A stretch of 64,000 nucleotides of DNA from Acinetobacter sp. GSS19. GTDB lineage: Bacteria; Pseudomonadota; Gammaproteobacteria; Pseudomonadales; Moraxellaceae. Under the pieces are notes generated by a model, which did not search any database, was not told where the DNA came from, and worked only from the letters and a program-made list of their open reading frames with translations. Both the position numbers and the translations under genes were made by a program. The stretch lies in assembly GCF_028621895.1 (NCBI RefSeq), contig NZ_CP117520.1, forward strand, positions 62,001-126,000, read 5' to 3'. This document shows positions 28,662-37,823 of this stretch, piece by piece (within the stretch, counting starts at the first letter, position 1; the number at the start of each line of letters is the position of its first letter).

Positions 28662-29054
28662 ATGGATAGTCATTTATTGATTAAAATCGTGCATATGAGT
28701 GCTGCAACTCTGGCTTTATTGGTGTTTGTAGTACGTGCAATGACCCTGTTTGTTGGGGTGCAGGAACAGCAGCCGAATCCGGTTGCACGCAAATTGTTGG
28801 TCGGTAGTCAGCATCTGGCCTTTAGCCTGATTGCACTGACGGGCATCATTTTGCTGGTGATGAACCAGTTTCAGGTACAGCCGTGGTTCTATGCCAAAAT
28901 TATTCTGTTTTTGGTGTTGTTGTCTTCCTTCATTAAAGCCTTTAAACGCGATGATTCAATTTTGCTGGTGCAACGCCGTGCGGGACTCATTCTGGGGGCA
29001 GTGGCTTTTGTGGCCATTATTATCTTGATTCTGCTCAAACCGACTTTCGGTTAA
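28662..29054 (+). CDS. SirB2-like integral membrane protein
   Basis: 130 residues from ATG 28662; earlier in-frame starts run back into bolA and are unlikely. MDSHLLIKIVHMSAATLALLVFVVRAMTLF begins the SirB2 family pattern, with four hydrophobic segments and the basic loop KAFKRDDSILLVQRRAGLILG before the last. Members are often called invasion gene regulators by historical accident; the actual function is unknown. Confidence 0.8.
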   Translation: MDSHLLIKIVHMSAATLALLVFVVRAMTLFVGVQEQQPNPVARKLLVGSQHLAFSLIALTGIILLVMNQFQVQPWFYAKIILFLVLLSSFIKAFKRDDSILLVQRRAGLILGAVAFVAIIILILLKPTFG

Positions 29055-29138
29055 TTCTTCACATTTTCCCTCAGTGCTTCTGTACACTAGGTTAAACTAG
29101 CGTACAGAAAGCCAACAAGAACAAGATGAGGGAACGGA

Positions 29139-29975
29139 ATGCGGACACGTGTGATCTTTAACCAGAAAGGTGGTGTTGGAAAATCCAGTATTGCCGTCAA
29201 TTTGGCGGCCATCAGTGCGGCTCAGCAACTCAAAACCCTGGTCATTGATCTCGACCCACAGGCCAATGCCAGTCAGTATCTGTTAGGGGACGCTGCCAGT
29301 CATACGGCGGATCAACCCATATTAGCACCGAATATTGAGCAGTTTTTTCAGGAAGTGCTGGATACCACCCAGACCCGCAGCCTGTTGGGGAATGCATTGG
29401 GATCAATTTTGGGCAGCCGTAGTCATGGCTTACACAGTTATGTGCATCACACCCCCTTTGAACATCTGCACGTCATTCCTGCAAGTCCTACCTTAGGTGC
29501 TTTACAACATGCACTAGAGGCCAAACACAAAATTTATAAATTGCGCGACGCGCTCCGTGCTCTAGAAACCCAATATGACCGAATCTATATTGATACCCCT
29601 CCGGCATTTAACTTTTTTACCCTTTCTGCCCTGATTGCAGCGGATCGGGTGCTGATTCCGTTTGATTGCGATGTATTTTCCAAACGTGCCTTGCACAGTC
29701 TGATTGCTAATGTGATTGAAACTCAGGACGATCATAATAACCGTCTGGAAATTGAAGGGATTGTGGTAAATCAGTTTCAGGCACAGGCCAAGCTGCCTCG
29801 CGAAGTGGTACAAGAGTTACAGGATGAAGGGTTGCCGGTATTACAGAGTAAACTGCCACCTTCTGTGTTGATGAAGGAATCTCATCATCGCAATCTGCCA
29901 CTGATCCATCTGGCAGCTGATCATAAATTGACGCAGGCCTATCAGACATTGTTCAATGAAATTGAACAAAAATAA
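29139..29975 (+). CDS. ParA-family ATPase
   Basis: 278 residues. It starts MRTRVIFNQKGGVGKSSIAVNLA, a deviant Walker A (KGGVGKS), followed by VIDLDPQANASQYL (A' box) and YDRIYIDTPPAFN (Walker B). The middle insert (residues 50-110) is longer than in chromosomal Soj/ParA. No parB gene is adjacent, so it is an orphan, perhaps positioning a protein cargo rather than DNA. GAGGGAACGG precedes the ATG. Confidence 0.85.
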   Translation: MRTRVIFNQKGGVGKSSIAVNLAAISAAQQLKTLVIDLDPQANASQYLLGDAASHTADQPILAPNIEQFFQEVLDTTQTRSLLGNALGSILGSRSHGLHSYVHHTPFEHLHVIPASPTLGALQHALEAKHKIYKLRDALRALETQYDRIYIDTPPAFNFFTLSALIAADRVLIPFDCDVFSKRALHSLIANVIETQDDHNNRLEIEGIVVNQFQAQAKLPREVVQELQDEGLPVLQSKLPPSVLMKESHHRNLPLIHLAADHKLTQAYQTLFNEIEQK

Positions 29976-29988
29976 GCAAGAGTCCGGT

Positions 29989-30390
29989 ATGAACAAATTT
30001 TCTTTCGCAATGACTACGATCACAGCGGTTCTTCTCAGTGCTTGCGCCACAACAGTCAAGCCACTCTATGTGTCGCCGACGCACTATCAGGCCTTTAACT
30101 GTCAGCAGCTGCAAAGTGAATATAACCGGATACAGGCTTATATTGATGCGGGTGTCGAGCCGGCAAAAAGTACGGGTGTCGGCGTCGGTATTGGCATTGG
30201 CGGCGGCTGGGGGAGTGGAGGTGACTGGGGTGTTGGTCCGAGTATTTCGGTCAATATGGGTCAATCCTCTGCTACCAAACGGACGGAGCTGGCGCGTGTA
30301 CTTGGGGAACAAGAAGCAATTGTACAGGCCGCTAAATTTAAAAACTGTCCGCTTCTGATCCGTAGCAAGACAACGCAATCTTCGAACTAA
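29989..30390 (+). CDS. Putative lipoprotein with glycine-rich central segment
   Basis: 133 residues from ATG 29989, chosen because MNKFSFAMTTITAVLLSACATT is a lipoprotein signal with lipobox LSAC; an upstream ATG (29956) would overlap parA. Residues 63-90 are glycine-rich (VGVGIGIGGGWGSGGDWGVG), flanked by a helical part (QQLQSEYNRIQAYIDAG) and a KRTELARVLGEQEAIVQAA helix ending in a second Cys. Likely attached to the outer membrane; no family name is given. Confidence 0.65.
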   Translation: MNKFSFAMTTITAVLLSACATTVKPLYVSPTHYQAFNCQQLQSEYNRIQAYIDAGVEPAKSTGVGVGIGIGGGWGSGGDWGVGPSISVNMGQSSATKRTELARVLGEQEAIVQAAKFKNCPLLIRSKTTQSSN

Positions 30391-30444
30391 ACGGCTCACC
30401 CTTCGCAAGCAAGAGGTTATCGCCTTGGCACTTGTTTTATAAGT

Positions 30445-30558
30445 GTTTGCAGGGCTTGCATTGGCTGCGTGTACTTGGCGTTTTAGAGGTCGAATCGTCT
30501 ATTTTGTTGCGCTGATTGCAACACTTTCAATCATGGCACTGAATGCTTCAAAATAAAA
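30445..30558 (+). CDS. Possible small membrane protein, uncertain start
   Basis: From GTG 30445 a 37-residue frame reads MFAGLALAACTWRFRGRIVYFVALIATLSIMALNASK, clearly hydrophobic with a basic turn. The same frame continues upstream as hydrophobic IALALVL but is interrupted by TAA. It could be a real short protein, a gene with one substitution, or chance. Confidence 0.25.
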
Positions 30559-30586
30559 AGCCGATCCTGACGATTCAGGATCGGCT
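30552..30586 (-). terminator. Terminator downstream of the DedA gene
   Basis: AGCCGATCCTGA-CGAT-TCAGGATCGGCT is a perfect 12-pair stem (30559-30586). On the minus strand it is followed by TTTTTATTTT, matching the direction of the DedA gene. Confidence 0.8.
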
Positions 30587-30632
30587 GATCTTCAGCCTCG
30601 AATGATCAACTTAATGTTGGCTACCGAGCTGT

Positions 30633-31283
30633 TTATTTGGGTTGTTTTAAGGCATTGCGTTCTTGCCAGCGTTGACGGATAAAACCGATAACCCCTGGTA
30701 GAATGCTCAGAATAATAATGCCGAAAATCAGGTGGGTGAAATTGTCTTTCACAATCGGCATATTGCCAAACAGATAGCCCAAAGTCACAAAAGACGCGAT
30801 CCAGCAGAATGCACCAATCACGTTATAGGTGAGGAAATATTTGTAATTCATGCTGCCTGTACCTGCAACGAATGGTGCAAAGGTACGGGCAAAAGGAATA
30901 AAACGGGCAAAAATAATGGTTTTACCGCCATGGCGGGCGAAGAACTGCTGGGTTTTCAATAAATGCTGTTTATTGATCAAGCGGGTATTCAACTCAAACA
31001 CACGAGGTCCGATCCAGCGGCCAATATGATAATTCAATGTATCGCCCAATACCGCAGCCGTAAACAGCAATACACCGAGTAACCAGGGATTGAGTGCACC
31101 GGTAGAGGCAGCCAAGGCACCTGCAGCAAACAGTAAACTGTCACCAGGCAGGAAGGGCATCACTACCAGTCCCGTTTCAACAAAAATAATTAAAAATAAA
31201 ATGCCGTAAATCCACACCCCATAGTTGGTAATAAACTCAAGCAGGTGTTGGTCAACATGTAAGATAAAATCGATGGGGTTCAT
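30633..31283 (-). CDS. DedA family membrane protein
   Basis: 216 residues. The SNARE-associated/DedA motifs are visible: FVETGLVVMPFLPGDSLLFAAGALAA (E..PFLPGD) near residue 40, GDTLNYHIGRWIG, and HGGKTIIFARFIPFARTFAPFVAG (F-x-R-x-x-P-x-x-R). Six or so hydrophobic segments. DedA proteins are implicated in recycling the undecaprenyl phosphate carrier and in membrane and pH homeostasis. Single-gene unit with its own terminator. Confidence 0.9.
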   Translation of the reverse strand: MNPIDFILHVDQHLLEFITNYGVWIYGILFLIIFVETGLVVMPFLPGDSLLFAAGALAASTGALNPWLLGVLLFTAAVLGDTLNYHIGRWIGPRVFELNTRLINKQHLLKTQQFFARHGGKTIIFARFIPFARTFAPFVAGTGSMNYKYFLTYNVIGAFCWIASFVTLGYLFGNMPIVKDNFTHLIFGIIILSILPGVIGFIRQRWQERNALKQPK

Positions 31284-31478
31284 GGGGCCAAGATAAAGGA
31301 AGATGTGAGGAAATCCTAGCAGTGATAGGTGGTAAAGTCAGTATCAAAAACTTAAATTCTGTCTCTGAATCCTGTTCTATTATTGCAACGGTCAGTCCGA
31401 TATATGGTTATTCTGTTTGTATAATTTAGGGCGTAACATAATCGAATTGATTAAATAATATGCAAACAGGTGGTTCCT

Positions 31479-31916
31479 ATGTTCAATCCCAATGTTACGG
31501 TTAAAAATATGGTGACCACTCCGACAGCCCATGCACTGATTGCCCTGTTAGCCCGAGTATTTATGGCATATATCTTTCTGATTGCGGGCTGGGGAAAAAT
31601 AAATGCGTATGCTGGCACAGCGGGTTATATGGAAATGATGGGAATACCAGGGAGCCTGTTGCCTTTGGTGATTCTGATTGAGATCGGTGGTGGTTTGGCT
31701 TTGCTGGTGGGCTTTCAAACACGGATCGTCGCCTTGGGGTTGGCAATTTTTACCCTAGTGGCAGGCATGATTTTTCATGTTGGTGGTGCTACTCCGGAAC
31801 AAATCACCAATAATTCTATTCACCTTATGAAAAACATCGCTATCACGGGCGGATTCTTGTTCGTAATGTTGCAGGGCGCTGGCAAGTTCAGTATTGACAA
31901 CGCCATTGAAAAATAA
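31479..31916 (+). CDS. DoxX family membrane protein
   Basis: 145 residues from ATG 31479, which has AGGTGG five bases upstream; the GTG three codons earlier lacks this spacing. The four-helix DoxX pattern is present: LLARVFMAYIFLIAGWGKI, MEMMGIPGSLLPLVILIEIGGGLALLVGF, and a C-terminal HLMKNIAITGGFLFVMLQGAGKFSID. DoxX proteins belong to membrane redox systems of poorly defined chemistry. Confidence 0.88.
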   Translation: MFNPNVTVKNMVTTPTAHALIALLARVFMAYIFLIAGWGKINAYAGTAGYMEMMGIPGSLLPLVILIEIGGGLALLVGFQTRIVALGLAIFTLVAGMIFHVGGATPEQITNNSIHLMKNIAITGGFLFVMLQGAGKFSIDNAIEK

Positions 31917-31932
31917 ACGGTAGGCGATGTTT

Positions 31933-31965
31933 AAAAAACCGGGTCGATCAGACCCGGTTTTTTAT
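31933..31965 (+). terminator. Terminator after doxX-like gene
   Basis: AAAAAACCGGGTC-GATCA-GACCCGGTTTTTT, a strong symmetric stem ending in a T run 17 bases after the stop codon. Confidence 0.85.
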
Positions 31966-32078
31966 AATTTGTACAGACTAAAACGACAAATATCCGGCTT
32001 GTGCGAAGAATGTGCGTAATGCCAGGAAAAATGGTAGAATCACGGGCTTACTTCGTTTGCCTTGCATAGTTGTTTGTC

Positions 32079-33647
32079 ATGACTACCAATACCCAAATTA
32101 CTGAAGACCGCATCCTGATTCTGGATTTCGGTTCTCAATATAGTCAGCTGATTGCGCGTCGTGTACGTGAAGCTGGCGTATATTCTGAAATGTATGCCTA
32201 TGACATGTCTGAAGAAGACATTCGTGCCTTTAATCCAAACGGGATTATCTTGTCAGGTGGCCCTGAAAGTGTTCACGTTGAAGGCAGCCCACGTGCACCA
32301 CAAGTGGTGTTCGAGTTAGGCGTGCCAGTATTGGGGATCTGCTATGGTTTGCAAACCATGTCAGAACAATTGGGCGGCAAGGTTGAGCCGGGTACGGTAC
32401 ACGAATTCGGTTATGCCGAAGTGGATATCTTGGTTCGTGACCAGCTGATTGGCAATTTGCAAGACCGTGAAAACCAGCTGCATGTTTGGATGAGTCACGG
32501 TGACAAAGTGAGTGCGATTCCAGAAGGTTTCCAGGTCACTGCCAGCACAGCAAGTTGTCCGTTTGCAGCCGTGAGTGATGAAAAACGCCGTTTCTATGGC
32601 GTACAGTTCCATCCGGAAGTAACGCACACCTCTAAGGGTGCCGAATTGCTTTCTAACTTCGTGCATAAAATTTGTGGTTGCCGTGGTCTTTGGACACCAG
32701 AGCACATTATCGATTTGCGCGTAGAACAATTGCGTAAACAAATTGGTGATGAAAAAGTACTGCTAGGTCTTTCCGGTGGAGTGGATTCATCTGTGGTTGC
32801 TGCTTTGTTGCATAAAGCGATTGGCGACCAGCTCACTTGCGTATTTGTAGACAATGGTTTGCTTCGTTTGAACGAAGGCGATCAAGTGATGCAAATGTTT
32901 GCAGATAACATGGGTATCTGTGTGATTCGTGCCGATGCAGAAGCACGTTTCTTGGGTGCGCTTGCAGGCGAAACTGATCCTGAGAAAAAACGTAAGATCA
33001 TTGGCCGTGAATTTATTGAAGTGTTTGCGGAAGAAGCACGTAAACTCGATGGCGTGAAATTCCTTGCGCAGGGTACGATTTATCCAGACGTGATTGAATC
33101 AGCTGCCAGCAAACAAGGCAAAGCGCATGTAATCAAATCACACCATAACGTGGGTGGTTTGCCGGAAGATTTAGCCTTTGAATTGGTTGAGCCATTACGT
33201 GACCTGTTTAAAGATGAGGTGCGTAAATTGGGTACAACGCTCGGTTTGCCACACAGCATGATTTACCGTCATCCATTCCCGGGTCCAGGTTTGGGCGTGC
33301 GTATCTTGGGTGAAGTGAAAAAAGAATATGCGGATATCCTTCGTCTTGCGGATGACATCTTCATGCAAGAGTTGCGTGACAGCGGTTGGTATGACAAAAC
33401 TGCACAGGCTTTTGCGGTGTTCCAGCCTGTGAAATCTGTCGGTGTGGTGGGTGATGGCCGCCGTTATGCTTGGGTAATCGCGCTACGTGCAGTAGAAACC
33501 GTTGACTTTATGACCGCACGTTTTGCGCACTTGCCATACGAGTTGGTGGATAAAATCTCGACCCGTATCATGAACGAAATTGCTGATGTGTCACGTGTAG
33601 TGTATGACGTGTCATCTAAGCCACCAGCAACGATTGAGTGGGAGTAA
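32079..33647 (+). CDS. guaA: GMP synthase (glutamine-hydrolysing)
   Basis: 522 residues from ATG 32079 (the TTG nine bases earlier is less likely). Class I glutamine amidotransferase domain first: [21 protein letters not shown], nucleophile Cys in [11 protein letters not shown], His in [10 protein letters not shown]. The ATP-pyrophosphatase domain starts with the P-loop [17 protein letters not shown], and the C-terminal dimerisation domain contains [15 protein letters not shown] and ends KPPATIEWE. Converts XMP to GMP in purine synthesis. Length and motifs are normal. Confidence 0.98.
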   Translation: MTTNTQITEDRILILDFGSQYSQLIARRVREAGVYSEMYAYDMSEEDIRAFNPNGIILSGGPESVHVEGSPRAPQVVFELGVPVLGICYGLQTMSEQLGGKVEPGTVHEFGYAEVDILVRDQLIGNLQDRENQLHVWMSHGDKVSAIPEGFQVTASTASCPFAAVSDEKRRFYGVQFHPEVTHTSKGAELLSNFVHKICGCRGLWTPEHIIDLRVEQLRKQIGDEKVLLGLSGGVDSSVVAALLHKAIGDQLTCVFVDNGLLRLNEGDQVMQMFADNMGICVIRADAEARFLGALAGETDPEKKRKIIGREFIEVFAEEARKLDGVKFLAQGTIYPDVIESAASKQGKAHVIKSHHNVGGLPEDLAFELVEPLRDLFKDEVRKLGTTLGLPHSMIYRHPFPGPGLGVRILGEVKKEYADILRLADDIFMQELRDSGWYDKTAQAFAVFQPVKSVGVVGDGRRYAWVIALRAVETVDFMTARFAHLPYELVDKISTRIMNEIADVSRVVYDVSSKPPATIEWE

Positions 33648-33730
33648 AACTGGGCTTTCAAGCAGCATTGCTGCTTGCCAGTTTTACGGCAAAGGCTATG
33701 CCTGCGCCAGAGTGAAATGATTTTTAGAAA

Positions 33731-33754
33731 GGGCGCTTAGGCGTCCTTTTTTGT
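33731..33754 (+). terminator. Terminator after guaA
   Basis: GGGCGC-TTAG-GCGTCC followed by TTTTTT. Confidence 0.75.
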
Positions 33755-33779
33755 ATATTTTATTTTAATCGGAGGAGGT

Positions 33780-34454
33780 ATGGATTTTTATACTTGGTTG
33801 GTGAATGAAAAAGGATTATCGACCGCAACAGCTTCTAAATATAATCTCGTGATAAAAAATAGAATTAGTGAATGGTTGCCAAGTTATGAATTGCCTCAGA
33901 ATAGTATTGATTTTGAAGCTGTGAAGCGAATTATAGAATCGTTGAATATTTATAAAGAAAGAAATAGTGTTGGCAATAATATGTATTCATCAGCACTTAG
34001 GCATTATGGGAATTACCTAAAAGAACATGATATTCAGGACAGGGATATTTTTTCGGAAGATCAGAAATTTACGTCCGAAGCTGAAAAGCTTATCAAAGTG
34101 AGATTGGTACAAAATAAATTTAGAAAAGGATTGTTTGATCTGAATCAATTTTGCGTCGTTACTGGCTTTAAGAATACTCAATTTTTAATTGCATCCCATA
34201 TAAAACCCTGGTCAGTTAGCAGTGATGAGGAAAGATTAGATCCATATAATGGATTACTGTTAACGCCAAATTTTGATCGATTATTTGATAAGGGGCTTAT
34301 ATCTTTTAGGCAGGATGGTGAGATTTTAATTTCTAAGCAGCTTACTCATGCAGAACAAGCATTTTTTAATATTCCTCATTATGCAGTTATTCAATTTGAC
34401 TCCAGATATCAAAAATATTTTGAGTTCCATCAGGATGAAATTTTTAAACCATAG
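33780..34454 (+). CDS. HNH endonuclease (HNH_2-like)
   Basis: 224 residues. A helical N-terminal half (MDFYTWLVNEKGLSTATASKY) precedes the nuclease: CVVTGFKNTQFLIASHIKPWS (Cys, His-Ile-Lys-Pro), DEERLDPYNGLLL (Asn-Gly) and PNFDRLFDKGLISF (catalytic-type D..F). This layout is common in restriction-like proteins stored in defence islands. GGAGGAGGT lies directly before the ATG. The gene is more AT-rich than guaA and is followed by a remnant of an Mrr restriction gene, pointing to horizontal acquisition. Confidence 0.82.
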   Translation: MDFYTWLVNEKGLSTATASKYNLVIKNRISEWLPSYELPQNSIDFEAVKRIIESLNIYKERNSVGNNMYSSALRHYGNYLKEHDIQDRDIFSEDQKFTSEAEKLIKVRLVQNKFRKGLFDLNQFCVVTGFKNTQFLIASHIKPWSVSSDEERLDPYNGLLLTPNFDRLFDKGLISFRQDGEILISKQLTHAEQAFFNIPHYAVIQFDSRYQKYFEFHQDEIFKP

Positions 34455-34466
34455 GATTAGATACAG

Positions 34467-34655
34467 ACCGTATTCATTACAACTTCATCTTTTAGTAAAG
34501 AGGCAATTGAGTCTGCGAAAAAATCCGGAATTGTACTGATTGATGGCGATAAGCTGACGTCATTAATGATCGAATTTGGTTTGGGTGTCCAAATTGAACG
34601 CAGTTTTCATATTTATAAAATTGACCAAGACCGCTTTGATGAGGAAAGTTTTTAA
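34467..34655 (+). pseudogene. C-terminal remnant of an Mrr-type restriction endonuclease
   Basis: A 62-codon open frame without a start reads TVFITTSSFSKEAIESAKKS then GIVLIDGDKLTSLMIEFGLGV and YKIDQDRFDEESF, then stops. FITTSxFSxEAxExA and I-L-I-D-G-x-x-L-xxLMI are the C-terminal hallmark of Mrr-like type IV restriction enzymes. The N-terminal DNA-binding domain and the core catalytic residues are missing. Immediately upstream is the HNH gene stop, so the deletion junction lies at about 34,455-34,466. Confidence 0.75.
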
Positions 34656-34677
34656 GGACGCAGAAGCGTCCTTTTTT
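34656..34677 (+). terminator. Terminator after the mrr remnant
   Basis: GGACGC-AGAA-GCGTCC followed by six T. Nearly the same stem occurs after guaA and at 37789. Confidence 0.75.
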
Positions 34678-34824
34678 ATTTCTGATAAAAACAAAATTCT
34701 TATTGTCCTATGCCTGACATTCAGCGTATTAACTAAGGCATAGGTCAAGAAAAAGTAAATAGCTAACATCATGTTTACAATCAATTTGAATCAGATGCAT
34801 GAATAAAAATGGCAGGAGAATGAC

Positions 34825-35766
34825 ATGAGTAATAATAAAACGGAAATCTCCAAATCAGCAGCAGAAACAGATCACTCTCAATCGATACAGACATTTCCTG
34901 TACGCTCGGCTCTGCTAGGAAAAGGCACGGTCATTAAACGTGCACTGCCGAGTCGGCATAAACGCATGATTGGGGCTTGGTGCTTTCTGGATCATGCGGG
35001 CCCGGTCACCTTCCCGGCAGGTCAGGGTATGGATGTCGGCCCTCATCCACATATAGGATTGCAAACCTTTACCTGGATGATCGATGGGACGGTTATGCAT
35101 AGCGACAGTCTGGGATCAAAACAGCTGATTCGTCCCCAACAGGTCAATTTGATGACGGCCGGTTTTGGGATCTCGCATACTGAGGTCTCTCCTGCGACAG
35201 AAACGCAATTACATGCTGCCCAACTGTGGATTGCTCTACCGGACGATCAGCGTAATATGCCTGCCAAATTTGAGCATTATCCGGAACTGCCTGTCGTGGA
35301 GCATGATCAGGTAACCTGTACCATACTGGTCGGTGAATTCTTGTCTACCCGCTCTCCGGTAGAAGTGTATAGCCCGTTACTCGCTGTGGATCTCAACGCT
35401 CAAGCAGATACTAAGATCTGTCTTCCGCTCAATCCATCATTTGAATATGGACTGCTGGCCTTGGAAGGCACAGCACAAGTAGAAGGACATGAACTGAATC
35501 TGGATAATCTGCTGGTGGTCGATACTGGTTTAACTCAACTGGAGCTTGAGCTGAAAGCCGGACAACGAGTATTACTGATAGGAGGGGAACCCTTTGCAAC
35601 TCCGATTTTATTGTGGTGGAATTTTGTTGCACGGAACCGTGCCGAATTAGAACAAGCACGTGAACAGTGGATTCAGCATGATCGCCGTTTTGGCGAAATA
35701 CCAGATTATGTCGGTGACCGTTTAGAAGCCCCAGTTTTGCCAGATCAGATGAGAGCATCAAAATGA
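34825..35766 (+). CDS. Pirin family protein
   Basis: 313 residues with the double cupin of pirins. Metal-binding motif in HKRMIGAWCFLDHAGPV, GPHPHIGLQTFTWMIDGTVMHSDSLG (HxHxx...E-equivalent) and VNLMTAGFGISHTEVSP. Known pirins are iron-binding and some have quercetinase activity; the substrate here is unknown. It overlaps the OsmC gene by four bases (ATGA), so they are co-translated. Confidence 0.9.
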   Translation: MSNNKTEISKSAAETDHSQSIQTFPVRSALLGKGTVIKRALPSRHKRMIGAWCFLDHAGPVTFPAGQGMDVGPHPHIGLQTFTWMIDGTVMHSDSLGSKQLIRPQQVNLMTAGFGISHTEVSPATETQLHAAQLWIALPDDQRNMPAKFEHYPELPVVEHDQVTCTILVGEFLSTRSPVEVYSPLLAVDLNAQADTKICLPLNPSFEYGLLALEGTAQVEGHELNLDNLLVVDTGLTQLELELKAGQRVLLIGGEPFATPILLWWNFVARNRAELEQAREQWIQHDRRFGEIPDYVGDRLEAPVLPDQMRASK

Positions 35767-36170
35767 ATAAAATAGCCAGCAGTGTGGTCAAACCTTTAGC
35801 CGGACAATGGAAATGCCAGGTGGTTAGTAGTGGGCAGCATCATTATTTAACCGATGAACCCCCGCGGCTTGACGGGCAGGATCAGGGGCCATCCCCTTAT
35901 GATTTGCTGACAGGAAGTTTGGCCGCCTGTACTATGATTACCCTACGGATGTATGCCAAGCATAAAGGAATCGATTTTGGTGATTTTGCAGTAGAAGCCG
36001 ACTTTCACTGTGATCGGGATAATCAGGAATGGATTGAGCGTCGGATTGTGTTTGCCAACTTGCCCGATGCTGCCCTGCAGGAACGTATCTTGAACGTTTG
36101 CGGAAAAACGCCCGTGACCAAAACTTTATTGCGTAGCCTGTCGATTACGACCCACATCGTGTCGAAATAA
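35763..36170 (+). CDS. OsmC-like peroxiredoxin family protein
   Basis: 135 residues. LDGQDQGPSPYDLLTGSLAACTMITLRMYAKHKG holds the family motif with the first redox Cys, and RILNVCGKTPVTKTL holds the second. OsmC/Ohr proteins reduce organic hydroperoxides. The spacing of the two Cys is typical. Pairing with a pirin in one operon suggests an oxidative-stress role, which is inference. Confidence 0.85.
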   Translation: MNKIASSVVKPLAGQWKCQVVSSGQHHYLTDEPPRLDGQDQGPSPYDLLTGSLAACTMITLRMYAKHKGIDFGDFAVEADFHCDRDNQEWIERRIVFANLPDAALQERILNVCGKTPVTKTLLRSLSITTHIVSK

Positions 36171-36201
36171 TCGCTTCAGTGAAAAGTGGGGAGGGGGCAA
36201 A

Positions 36202-37476
36202 TCATACCGGATCTAAAGGTGCAGTTTGTGTTGCTAATCTGATGCAATTACGGCCGTTCTCTTTGGCCAGATAAAGAGCTTGGTCAGCTGATTTTAGTAA
36301 GCTATGCAAAGCCTGCACCTTGGGCTCGACCAGGCAAATGCCAATGGAAATGGTATATTCGATTACATCACCAGCGCTGGTAATCACTCTGGACTCCGAA
36401 ATATGTTGGCGTAAGCGTTCGGCTGCGATTTTGGCTTCATCCAGATTGGTATTTGGCAGTAAGGCTACAAACTCTTCACCCCCAAAACGAGCCAGCAAAT
36501 CCTGTGTGCGCATTTCTTCCTGGGCGGTTTGGCTAATAATTTTCAGTACTTCATCGCCCACATCATGTCCATAATGATCATTAATGTCTTTGAAATGATC
36601 CACATCGAACATTAATAGACACATCGGTTCATAATGTCGCTGCAAGCGTGCTAATTCGCTGCGTGCTAGCCGTTCGAACTGGCGTCGGTTATTCAGATTG
36701 GTCAGCATGTCAGTATGTGCTAGCTGATCCAGCGCTTGGTGATTCCACTCCTCAAGCATGTGGCGCAGAAAAATTTGTCGGTTTTTTAGTGTGGCACTCC
36801 AGCTGATATACAGGCTAAACAGCAACACCGGAACATACACCAGCGCAAAGCCTAAAATGGCATGTGGATGTCCTAGGCTGGTACGGATCACACCGAAAAA
36901 GACCACGGCTGAAATCAGCTGGGAAAGGATGAGCACAGGGGTGAAACGGACCTGTACACTCAAATTGGCCAGCATAATAAAGATTACCGCCGCATATTGA
37001 AAAGTCATCACATCTGGACTGGTGGAACGAACCAACAACTCAAACCAAATGATTGCAGCCCCAATAATTGAACTGGGTAATAACAAATCCAGCAACTGAA
37101 TGTTGCGTGAGTAGCGATAAAGATAAACCAGCAAACCAGCAACGGCTGTCACATAAAGTGAACGTAACCCGATCGACAGCATTCCTACATCATGCAGCAT
37201 GATCCAGTCTGCAATGCCATAGCACCAGTAAGCTGCTTGCCCCAGAATATTAACCTGCAACAAAAAACGACGGCTATGTTCATGGTGGAAATCCAGAAAA
37301 GCCGGGTAGAGCATTTGCGGAATACGAGCCAACGGATCCTGCAGCGCTTGGATAATGGTGTCTCTGCTCATCTGTAATGGCATAACAAAATGCGCAGCTT
37401 GTGGTTCTGCTGAGTCTTGTTCCCTGACCGTCACCGATGAATTGAAACTGACAGGGTTTTTCTTGTCCTGGAGCAT
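36202..37476 (-). CDS. Membrane-bound diguanylate cyclase (GGDEF)
   Basis: 424 residues. About six hydrophobic segments fill residues 60-240. The GGDEF domain follows: LAHTDMLTNLNNRRQFERLA, LLMFDVDHFKDINDHYGHDVGDEVL and the active site ARFGGEEFVALLPN. RTQD five residues before GGEEF is a product-inhibition I-site (RxxD). It makes cyclic-di-GMP in response to an unknown membrane signal. No EAL domain. Converges with the OsmC gene. Confidence 0.93.
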   Translation of the reverse strand: MLQDKKNPVSFNSSVTVREQDSAEPQAAHFVMPLQMSRDTIIQALQDPLARIPQMLYPAFLDFHHEHSRRFLLQVNILGQAAYWCYGIADWIMLHDVGMLSIGLRSLYVTAVAGLLVYLYRYSRNIQLLDLLLPSSIIGAAIIWFELLVRSTSPDVMTFQYAAVIFIMLANLSVQVRFTPVLILSQLISAVVFFGVIRTSLGHPHAILGFALVYVPVLLFSLYISWSATLKNRQIFLRHMLEEWNHQALDQLAHTDMLTNLNNRRQFERLARSELARLQRHYEPMCLLMFDVDHFKDINDHYGHDVGDEVLKIISQTAQEEMRTQDLLARFGGEEFVALLPNTNLDEAKIAAERLRQHISESRVITSAGDVIEYTISIGICLVEPKVQALHSLLKSADQALYLAKENGRNCIRLATQTAPLDPV

Positions 37477-37600
37477 CAGGTCTTCCCCGTTTTATTAGAA
37501 ATATTTATTCTGTGTTTATGTAAATTATCAGATTAATAATTGAGCAACATGCTAAAGATCTTGCTATAAATCAAAGTACTAATAAAAAGGAGTAAAGATT

Positions 37601-37788
37601 ATGCGATTAGGGTTGGTTTATGTGGAAGGTATCTGCTGGATCAAGTCAAAGAGGAAAATAAGATAAGACGTTGTTTATTCGCAAACGATGCAATCTGTAA
37701 AACTGGAATATTCACTCGAGAATTGAAACAAATGAGTGGAGTCTGTTGTGCAGGGATTTTTGTAGGTAAAGATGTAACAAAAAATTAA
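37601..37788 (+). CDS. Small protein with strong ribosome-binding site, apparent frameshift
   Basis: AAGGAG stands eight bases before ATG 37601. The frame begins MRLGLVYVEG and, after one base is added in GGTATC, continues as YLLDQVKEENKIRRCLFAND and AICKTGIFTRELKQM... to FVGKDVTKN and a stop, giving 62 residues. Length is 3n-1, as that model needs. As written, translation from the ATG stops after 22 residues. Cys-containing and basic; no family recognised. This is the only content of the 37,477-37,823 gap. Confidence 0.4.
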
Positions 37789-37804
37789 GGACGCCGTGGC
37801 GTCC
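37782..37804 (-). terminator. Terminator between the small gene and the SPOR gene
   Basis: GGACGCC-GT-GGCGTCC; on the minus strand TTAATTTTTTG follows, serving the argS-SPOR transcript. Confidence 0.65.
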
Positions 37805-37823
37805 TTAACACAGATGCGGTGAC

